NCBI GenBank assembly: GCA_964629765.1
Contig: CAZVTK010000003.1
Location: 40,028-104,027 of the forward strand
Source of the DNA: RCIO01 sp964629765
GTDB lineage: Bacteria; Pseudomonadota; Alphaproteobacteria; Rhizobiales; Rhizobiaceae
Reading direction: 5' to 3'
Length of the DNA stretch: 64,000 nt
The notes under the pieces: generated by a model
The model's database searches: none
What the model was told of the DNA's origin: nothing
The model's input: the letters and a program-made list of their open reading frames with translations, nothing else
Made by a program: the position numbers and the translations under genes
Shown here: in pieces, positions 61,001-64,000 of the stretch
How the letters are laid out: the number at the start of each line of letters is the position of its first letter
Numbering within the stretch: position 1 is the first letter of the stretch

Positions 61001-64000
61001 GGCCGTGGCCGAGGCCGGCAGACCGTCCTCGTCGGCCATCGGGGCCACGGCGGGCGCGCCGGCGACGTCCGGCGTATCGTCGTCGACGTTGACGACGATG
61101 GTGCCTGTCGCGGTGTCGCCGTCGCCGTCGGCGATGGCGAAGTCGAAGCTCAACCTCAGATTGTCTTCCCAGCCGCTCTCCGGGCTGTTGCCGGCGTCGC
61201 TGCCATGGAACGGGTGCTCCAGCGGCGCCTTCAGGGTGAAGACGTACTTGCCGTCGTTGTCGATCGACAGGGTGAAGACCTCGATCTCGACGCCGTCCAC
61301 GTCGATCACGCCGGTCAGCGTGCCGCCCTTGTCGCTGGCGCCGGTCCCCGCCGCCCACGGCTTGAGCGTCACCGCATAGGACGTGCCGACGCCGGTCGCA
61401 GGATCGACATGGATCGCCCGCAGCGCCACTTCGGCTCCGTCGCCGCCGGTCGCGGTTACCCCCGTCGCCTCGATCGAGCCCAGGCCGTCCGCACCGGCCT
61501 TGAAGCCGATCATGCCGCCGGCCACGAGGCCCGCGCCGTCGTCGCCCGGCCCGCCGGCGTTGCCGCCGAGGTCGTCGTCGTCGACGCCCGCCGTCCCCGC
61601 CTTCACGCTTACAAGCGCCAGATAGGTGCCGATATTGCCGCCCGAGCCGGTCTCCATGAAGGTCAGCCGGTTCGTGCCGTCGCCGGCCCCGCCGATCAGC
61701 TCGAGGCTGTATTTGGTCAGCGGACCCGTCCCGCTCGGGACGAACTCGGTGACCTCGATCCCGCCGAACAGGATCCGCAGCTTACCGTTCTCGTTCGTGT
61801 TGGCGCCGGCATAGAATTCGAGCACGTAGCTCTGGCCGTCCGCCAGACCGTCCAGCGCCTGGGTGATCTGGATGTTGCCGCCGTCGGCCGCCAGGTCGAG
61901 CATCCGCACGCCCGGATAGCCTGGGAGCGTCATGCCGAAGAAGCCCTGATCGACGAGCTGGAACACCGGCTTGAGGGTTCCGTTGACGGGGGAGGATGCG
62001 ATCTCCCAGCGGTCCACGGTCTGCGCCACGATCCACGGGGGCGGGGCGCCGACAGGCGGAATCACGCCGCCGTAATTGCCGAAGTCGCCGTTGGCGAGGC
62101 GGCTCGCGTCCGACGTGTCCGCATCCGGCGTAACCGAAACGATTACCGGCATGTCGTCGTCGATGGTGACGCCGAAGCTGGTGGTGCCCTCGCTGCCGTC
62201 GCCGTCGGTGACCAGCACGTCGACCGTGAACGACACGTCGTCCTCGAATGCCGTCTCGGTCTCGGGCGTCGAGGGATCGTTCTGTGCCGGGTGCCTCACG
62301 GGTTGCAGCAGCGTCACCGTATAGGCCGCCGTGTTGGCTGCGCTGGGGGTATTGCCGATGTCGCTCAGGACGATGGTGAACACGCGATTGGCCGCGTTCC
62401 CTTCGGCGTGGCCGGTCAGCGTCCGCGTCGCCGCGTTCCACGTCGTCTCGATCGGCGTGCCGTCGAGCATGGACAGCATCGACAGGTCGGCCACCGACAG
62501 CACGATCGCGCCGAGCCCGTCCGAGCCGAGCGTGTAGCTGATCGTCCCGGTCGCGACCTGCGCATCGTCGCCCGGCGCGGCGTCGGCATTGCCGACCACG
62601 GCGATGTTGTCCTCGTCCACGAGGGCTTGCGTCGCCCCGACGTCCGTCACGCCCGTGTCGTTTACCGTGAACGACACCTGTCGCGTCACCGTGTCGCCGT
62701 CGCCGTCCGTGACCGTGTAGGTGAACCTCTCCGTCACCGACGCGCCGTTCGGAACGTTGAGCGCCGGCGTGTAGATCAGGTCGCCGTCGGCATTGATTTC
62801 CAGCGTGCCGCCGTCGGTCGTGTTCTGGTTGGCGAAGACGATCTCTTGCAGCGTGCCCCTGAGCCCGTCCGCGCCGGGCTGGATGCCCAGCAGCGCAACC
62901 GCGTCGCCGAGATTCTGGGCGCCGCTGCTCTCGTCGTAGCTGCCGCCCGTGTGGTTGACCGCGCGCGGCGCGTCGTCCAGCACGCGCACCTCGAAATCGT
63001 TGCTGTCGGTGTCGCCGTCGGCGTCCTCCGCGGTGAAGCGGAAGGTGAAGCGAAGCTGGTCCTCGCCGGCGCCGGGATGGTCGAGCGTGCCCTGGAGGTC
63101 GAACGCATAGCTGCCGACGCCGTCGTCGTTCAGCATCACGGTGAACACCGGACGCGCCGGGTCGCCGGCCGTGGCGACCAGCATGGTGCCGTTGTCGCTG
63201 AGCGCGAAGACCACGCGATCGCCGCCCGAGGTCAGATTCGCCAGATCGATCTGGACGCCCGCCGCGGTCACCCGGATATAGCTCGCCGGGTCGGCATCCG
63301 CTTCCTTGGCGAAGTAGACCGAGCGCCCGATGCCGTCGTCGCGGCCCGGCGCGTCGCGCGAATCCGCGCCCCAGGCGATGTTCAGCAAGCCGAAGGCGGC
63401 CGTGGTGGTCACGTTGACGAAGGTGCCGAAGAACGGAATCGTGGTGTCGAGATCGCCGGGGCCGGACGTGTCCTCGTTGCCGCCGGACAGCTCCTCTTCC
63501 TCCACTACGCGCGGCAGGATGGTGCCGATCGCCAGCGGCACGTCGTCGTCCACGTCGATGAGGAGGGTTCCGGTCGCCACGTCGCGGTCGCCGTCCATCA
63601 CCTCATAGTTGATCGTGAAGGCGACGTTGTTCTCGTTGTCGCCTGCCGGATGGTCGATGGCGCTCTCCTGCGTCACCGTATAGGCGCCGGTGACGGCGTC
63701 CACGGTCACCGTCAGGACGGGAACCGGCGTACCGTCCTGCTCCTGCGTGATCGTCAGCGTCAGCCCGTCGGGCGACAGATCGAAGCCGAACCCGCCATCC
63801 TCCGGCAGCGTCGGAGCGACGAGCCTGAACTGCCCGCCGTCCGCGCCGGCCGAGCCCGACAGCGTGCCGGACTGGTTCCGCGACGGGTCGTCGCCGGCTC
63901 CCGGCAGCGGGATGAACTGAAGGTCGTCGTCGTCGAGACGCACGACCTGAGAACGGCGGTGAGAAAGTCGACCACGGTAGCGGCGGGATAGTCCTGCTGC
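49037..64000 (-). CDS. Giant RTX/LapA-type biofilm adhesin (T1SS), 5' end beyond window
   Basis: At least 4968 codons stay open to the window edge with no stop, so the gene is partial at its 5' end. Residues below count from GTG 63943. Up to about residue 2000 it has DUF5801/T1SS-143-type repeats ending in DVDDD motifs, with three inserted jelly-roll-like domains near 612-785, 999-1152 and 1619-1762. VCBS repeats occupy 2053-2310, a low-GC insert about 2654-2782, and a propeller-like block 3244-3641. RTX GGxGxD arrays lie near 3649-3678, 4172-4295 and 4432-4502. EF-hand-like DLDGNG/DLNGDG repeats are near 4672-4848, followed by the C-terminal secretion region. It should be exported by the adjacent T1SS and bind calcium for surface adhesion. 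A frame change near 63943-63960 may be present. Confidence 0.88.
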   Translation of the reverse strand, partial: AAGLSRRYRGRLSHRRSQVVRLDDDDLQFIPLPGAGDDPSRNQSGTLSGSAGADGGQFRLVAPTLPEDGGFGFDLSPDGLTLTITQEQDGTPVPVLTVTVDAVTGAYTVTQESAIDHPAGDNENNVAFTINYEVMDGDRDVATGTLLIDVDDDVPLAIGTILPRVVEEEELSGGNEDTSGPGDLDTTIPFFGTFVNVTTTAAFGLLNIAWGADSRDAPGRDDGIGRSVYFAKEADADPASYIRVTAAGVQIDLANLTSGGDRVVFALSDNGTMLVATAGDPARPVFTVMLNDDGVGSYAFDLQGTLDHPGAGEDQLRFTFRFTAEDADGDTDSNDFEVRVLDDAPRAVNHTGGSYDESSGAQNLGDAVALLGIQPGADGLRGTLQEIVFANQNTTDGGTLEINADGDLIYTPALNVPNGASVTERFTYTVTDGDGDTVTRQVSFTVNDTGVTDVGATQALVDEDNIAVVGNADAAPGDDAQVATGTISYTLGSDGLGAIVLSVADLSMLSMLDGTPIETTWNAATRTLTGHAEGNAANRVFTIVLSDIGNTPSAANTAAYTVTLLQPVRHPAQNDPSTPETETAFEDDVSFTVDVLVTDGDGSEGTTSFGVTIDDDMPVIVSVTPDADTSDASRLANGDFGNYGGVIPPVGAPPPWIVAQTVDRWEIASSPVNGTLKPVFQLVDQGFFGMTLPGYPGVRMLDLAADGGNIQITQALDGLADGQSYVLEFYAGANTNENGKLRILFGGIEVTEFVPSGTGPLTKYSLELIGGAGDGTNRLTFMETGSGGNIGTYLALVSVKAGTAGVDDDDLGGNAGGPGDDGAGLVAGGMIGFKAGADGLGSIEATGVTATGGDGAEVALRAIHVDPATGVGTSYAVTLKPWAAGTGASDKGGTLTGVIDVDGVEIEVFTLSIDNDGKYVFTLKAPLEHPFHGSDAGNSPESGWEDNLRLSFDFAIADGDGDTATGTIVVNVDDDTPDVAGAPAVAPMADEDGLPASATAGGSLGISYGADGRAAVVTSPGTPTPVNFDGFSHGASGPFLTEGFLFATDGGGMDKWGGSDGQIFGKTITLTRPDGVPFSLDSLSLGANQHPSLAYDVLLKGVVAGGGEIEVVIPGVPYADTYGALTSYDLSGTLLAGVQLVSLTISAAMGDGYSGFIVADDLALTTGGGAVVDGPLTFEHLIDAIDNISIRNSNGAPVDPTSLKSGGAPVSYALIDAATLVAYTGPTPPKSIGDGTVVFSVVLDATGSGSYAFVLKAPLDHPLEDAEDELVFSFAFKAKDGDGDATPGSFAVVVDDSVPMAVTPDEPLAADLSEPGASVEQSQTIDVAALVAFGADGAATGGGFALATLAVQDSGLKSGGARVYIVSDGTTLTGFLDNGTDAGALDAGDRVVFTVTVTPAGVATLTLFANLDHDDSAPIALDVGRYITATDGDDDTITLPAGQAIFNIADSVPVDGNAAATLDDDGLPGSNPAAATGDIDADTGDSGDGLGDEAVFVGTLGGSVGPEGAGANGFSFAGLDGQPGTVGVENVTFAWDANTSTLTATIADGARAGTGLFTVAVTDPATGAYKVTLLTNVLHAEGEDENDATVALAYTITDADGSEAPGTLTVTFNDDVPTASGQTAAGSINQADLVGLVFDSKPFDFTAITQNSPVAAHLGPDLTASPNTLSSGFGSAYGNGGPIVISAVNAATPFILSGVKVAVAGPNGEMTVYLKGYKASGGVVEQSITFFGATSLGMAVTTPFPPTGGVNDFAGVELTSIEIWSPNGTIQIDDLSVLTGHLGPTPVSQTFELDDLVVPGADGPLAYSLKEVAEEDFGTYTAGGEQILIETIEGVLVGHTGDPDDPVFTLSISGTGAEAVFTLHRPFDMLRSETVDLDLTQFIVARDADGDPVTFATGTVTVELIPANEPPVANSDALSVTEDEAQAAAAASHLIGNVLTGAGTPGGAGADTDAEAVGTLKVGSVTDLALDPAIDPAALGFTAFSIDRVAADALDIGEVARFVITTNFGDAHVSVLANGDVRIWSDAGEDPFAALGSSASLPLAFSYEAVDDGGKADSAVATITVGGSNDAPAAADDTNSGDAVVEAGAAGAGVSSAEGNVLTNDTDVDAGDTKTVVGVGAGSTGAVSGGVGSVISGTYGTLTLGANGAWSYALDNDREATNALGQDAEAFDVFTYTMQDAAGVQSTATLTIDITGSNDAPQAANDTNTGDAVVEAGTARAGNASAGGNVLANDTDVDTGDTRAVVGVGAGSTGAVSGGVGSVISGTYGTLTLGANGAWSYALDNDREATNALGQDAEAFDVFTYTMQDAAGVQSTATLTIAVTGSNDASTIGGDTILTVVEDIGLNIVNQIEAKGFLTVDDPDTGEASFVAQTGASRPYGTFTIDAAGEWTYLVDNDLQVVNELRPGDELRDEIQITTVDGTVHTITLVIQGTNDKPVVQAVQATGNEDTLIRVDLEGSDVDGTFVFVIDGLPSSGTLHADADGLTPALAAGDEIAGTAVYFKPAENFNGDVTFLYRARDDLGAVSENPATATITVNPVNDRPTVALPTLSPTDEDTPLQITGFSVGDVDGDVLTVVLTAANGTIQLNGTAGLTFLEATANGDVRLVFSGSVADINAALGGMNFVPTANFSGEASIEYSVSDGQAAPVAGTIVVDVMPVADVPVFELAPESFYGSTVTAQYYFPDLSSPVYGFGSPSTFIVGDGSEWAYGSVFSLDIASNSIIFNYTMFNIWAATSFAGPKIDFDRLFPYEFTLETNMVGLDISRISWDYETLYINWQGLSFDTSTYVNIEFDFSTFATGLEDTAIALSGITAALADTDNSETFVLVVSGFPAGAVFSAGTFVPGTGGNPDTWLITQAEFAALTQPLTVTPPPDHDQSFTLTVDMVVTDTATIDGADVTDVRTVSRSLTVTVVPVDDDPVAVDDDGATDPAFTMTEDDVSATFDVRANDTLDPDAGAPNTISINAFGVMEVPGGMFDSDVSVSVVDNKVHVELGTAWNRLAPGETGTVRVSYRLQGDNSHSDAVAYIKVMGVNDAPESADAGATIDEDGSYAFKAGDFAFVDVDNGDALAAIRIDTLPATGTLSLAGNPVAEGQVIAVAEIGQLVYTPPAGTFGAGLGFFAFSVQDGAGDWSAASNAFTIDVEQGNTAPEIDNVHNVVTVAGIKAFSLFIAAPTDADAGDTLTIKVETVPEQGAVQYWDGAAWQTVSVGLELTAEQLAGLRYLPPASVPWPATLDAGQFSYSVFDGTETVTGSLDLSVQPQGLLFFSANNSGQTGSRELQAYDPDGTGNGVSAVPPNNNEPSWITEYQGKIYYAANGGSGVGNELFVYDPVTQAAVQAFNIRAGNNGSNPQYLTEMGGKLYFAANGEDANGSARELYVYDGAGSPQFVAGTLNINPTWLTEFQGKLYFSAATGSGNELHVYDPDTGTVALVAELRAGSNSSNPQYLTVVGDKLYFAANGSGASNSNPELYVYDGVNTPTQVGPDSINPEWLVEYQGKLYFSANLSNGLNKWIYVYDPADPDAGIVGLPDIRGTGVTYADPKYLTVVGDILFLAANIERDSGGSDGRNDELVMFDGTTLQKAVENMNINPTWLASFAGKLYFSALQTQQNYGREIYELDPADLPAGPSFNLAPLANVNAGNTSGNNHNSNPIYIAGYGEDRTLVGTDDRDIVVGGAGDDMLIGGKGDDLIFGGAGDDTAIHTIGDGRDLFDGGAGDDLLQVNGDGDAQTFNVNVIALDGVDHVGVRIEDGADNRQAATAADFDVATVAVETIRIDAGGGDDSVFVTGDLGSAGLSQSAIVADLGAGDDTLDISGRMSAHRVVADGGEGDDTAVLDFALTDAGVRIELIFDGLTRIGARLTHQVGGEEITDEFVNFETFRFADQTLTLGQLVDSNQAPDAADETILTNVGASGAVVIPEWVLLRNADDDDGDAVDIASVSNAVGGNSVVHDAGPAGTQFGTVTFTDDGTLGGSFSYNATDGQAQTPATVTVTNQTGATVDGTAGNDIIVGRNMTTNTTTTLNGGAGDDILIAGTRTNGTYTLSGGAGNDIYGFNLTGTYTINENGVAGENDRIVLMTYGTALSALNFQDSNGATANGNLSITAGSLAITVTGHFTTPATQAVEEIQFLGGASFMGYEFGDHVYRISTLDGTGMTLTGAAAAAGTYNVLAGNNNPQIQTGGAGNDLIFVVGGVGGRAHGGAGSDLLVGSGQTDWLVGEDGDDVLVGGGGNDILHGGDGNDILHGGDGDDILDGDDGDDVLDGGIGADTLNGGAGNDALYGGAGNDTLDGGDGDDILDGGANNDTLIGGAGDDLLLGGANGDTYRFAFTGDGHDTIDETGGATGFSTGAGVTDSIEILAAGQTFTELNFERVDADGDGADDDLLITYNGQSITVINQYGAGNTPVELMSFTGGGTFHGYALGINYSFNPGNAGAANIFVAQSSGSTLGGDNNSDMLFGGAGDDTLNGGNADDLLVGGAGNDTLNGDFGHDTLIGGEGDDTLSGGEGNDRLVGGLGGDWITTGNGLDTVEIAAGESTAVIGGAGDAGTITGFDVITDFSTANDKLNLVGTRVIASNFTSTAGDGVNSTLTIGGQTIKSHSIVNGVITFSIGDTYASPIAIDTLVKLAAVVDYLQHNDLGSALTIVAFSTNIPLSAGVAGTGPGSFIYQQIGDAPDPAVDILVQLRGTTIADLNSLSGRIDPLILDLDGNGLAFSDVSTGVTFDLDGDGARDKVAWNTSGDGILAYDLNGDGVINDGGELFTPFFNGGSFASGADALASLDTNGDGVVDAADAAFANLSIWQDANADGVSDAGELKSLAEHGIVSITVPSAPADGSIDGQSVIGEGSFTRADGSTGGYVEVELDAVRGLLHAGTDGDDVLVGGGGPNTFTGGAGADVFVIDAAALAEVGMTDLITDYSLEEGDRIDLGALLEQAVGGPVDAAAAQAAVTLSQSGGSTFVHVEGAAAPVVELAGTIETIRILFSDGQETTVDS
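49400..49930 (-). repeat. EF-hand/dockerin-like calcium-binding block in adhesin C-terminus
   Basis: Within the adhesin, DLDGNGLAF, DLDGDGARD, DLNGDGVIND, DTNGDGVVDAAD and DANADGVSDAGE occur in series. Asp/Gly spacing fits EF-hand-type calcium loops commonly found just before the last RTX motif and secretion signal of such adhesins. Confidence 0.7.
50440..51430 (-). repeat. RTX nonapeptide repeat arrays in adhesin
   Basis: Two runs of GGxGxDxhx nonapeptides: about 51060-51430 (GGDGNDILH, GGDGDDILD, GGAGNDALY) and 50440-50650 (GGAGDDTLN, GGEGDDTLS). The DNA shows a matching 27-base periodicity. They bind calcium after export and fold into parallel beta rolls; about 400 bases of other sequence separate them. 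Confidence 0.85.
53020..54213 (-). repeat. Eight-unit propeller-like repeat block inside adhesin
   Basis: Eight imperfect repeats of about 48-60 residues follow the pattern GKLYFSAN...ELYVYDP...NPxWLTEFQ. Odd and even units alternate in their ends (PTWLTEFQ against PQYLTVVG). The pattern resembles blades of a beta-propeller and sits between Ig-like domains and the first RTX motifs. Confidence 0.75.
55600..55985 (-). other. Low-GC inserted beta-sandwich-like domain within adhesin
   Basis: Around 120 residues rich in Tyr/Phe/Asn (TAQYYFPDLSS, FNYTMFNIWAATSF, LYINWQGLSF) are encoded by DNA clearly richer in A/T than the surrounding gene. They interrupt an otherwise standard repeat, whose normal junction would read FELAP directly to GLEDTAIALSG. 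NWQGLSF-like endings occur in bacterial surface domains of the PEP-CTERM kind. Confidence 0.6.
57015..57788 (-). repeat. Tandem 387-bp VCBS repeat pair in adhesin
   Basis: Two direct repeats of 387 bases (129 codons) at 57015-57401 and 57402-57788. At least 200 bases, 57041-57241 against 57428-57628, are identical, while the ends differ at several positions. Each encodes one VCBS domain (SNDAPxAANDTN to TYTMQDAAGVQSTATLTI). A third, more divergent unit begins at 57789. Confidence 0.88.

Noticed and set aside
58202..63991. A 1929-codon open frame on the plus strand
   Set aside because: It is antisense to the adhesin. Long antisense frames arise here because Asp/Gly/Val-rich repeats give stop-free complements.
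63980..64000. An Ala-Ala-Gly triplet at the window edge as LapG cleavage motif
   Set aside because: It occurs only in the frame that looks non-coding there. The true N-terminus is outside the window, so the cleavage site cannot be judged.

Overview
The window is high-GC chromosomal DNA, most likely from an alphaproteobacterium of the order Hyphomicrobiales (Mesorhizobium/Phyllobacteriaceae-like). The grounds are codon usage, a RecQ-UvrD fusion helicase of the rhizobial type, Wbp-type surface polysaccharide genes, and a LapA/RTX-type adhesin with its own type I secretion system. No rRNA, tRNA, CRISPR array, insertion sequence or prophage was seen.

Layout. (1) 1-5061, minus strand: one large exonuclease-RecQ-UvrD helicase gene, cut by the window edge and split by an in-frame TGA. 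(2) 5208-26325: a surface polysaccharide locus. It holds an acyltransferase, a HisH/HisF/WbpG amidotransferase trio, a flippase-like membrane protein, a YfhO-like protein, a methyltransferase, a DPM-type glycosyltransferase, a YdcF-like protein, wbpD, wbpB, wbpA, a Wzm/Wzt exporter with a carbohydrate-binding Wzt tail, a 1251-residue methyltransferase/double glycosyltransferase, and wbpE. Together these predict synthesis of a UDP-2,3-diacetamido-uronic acid, probably carried on to an acetamidino derivative, and ABC export of the glycan. (3) 26529-27782: a CobW-type GTPase behind a Zur-box-like palindrome. (4) 27832-35478: a Crp/Fnr regulator diverging from an eight-gene heme-copper operon: IIa-like peptide, CuA subunit II, subunit I, CtaB, SCO/SenC, a cytochrome b-ferredoxin-MvhD fusion, a small exported protein and a hemerythrin. 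Subunit I lacks the active-site tyrosine of oxygen reductases, and a perfect TTGAC-N4-GTCAA box precedes the operon. I read it as an NO reductase of the NorSY-SenC (sNOR) type. (5) 35512-40732: idi, a TAXI-TRAP transporter, an AraC regulator and a cupin. (6) 40906-64000: a periplasmic-binding lipoprotein, a LapG-type protease, a ribbon-helix-helix/PAS protein, a complete type I secretion system (HlyD, ABC ATPase, TolC) and a giant adhesin of more than 4968 residues whose 5' end lies beyond the window.

The strongest leads are the predicted NO-reducing operon with its unusual cytochrome b/Fe-S/MvhD partner, and the mosaic adhesin, which contains an eight-unit propeller-like block and a low-GC inserted domain. 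Two possible gene-breaking events, the TGA in the helicase and a frame change at the adhesin 5' edge, should be checked against reads.
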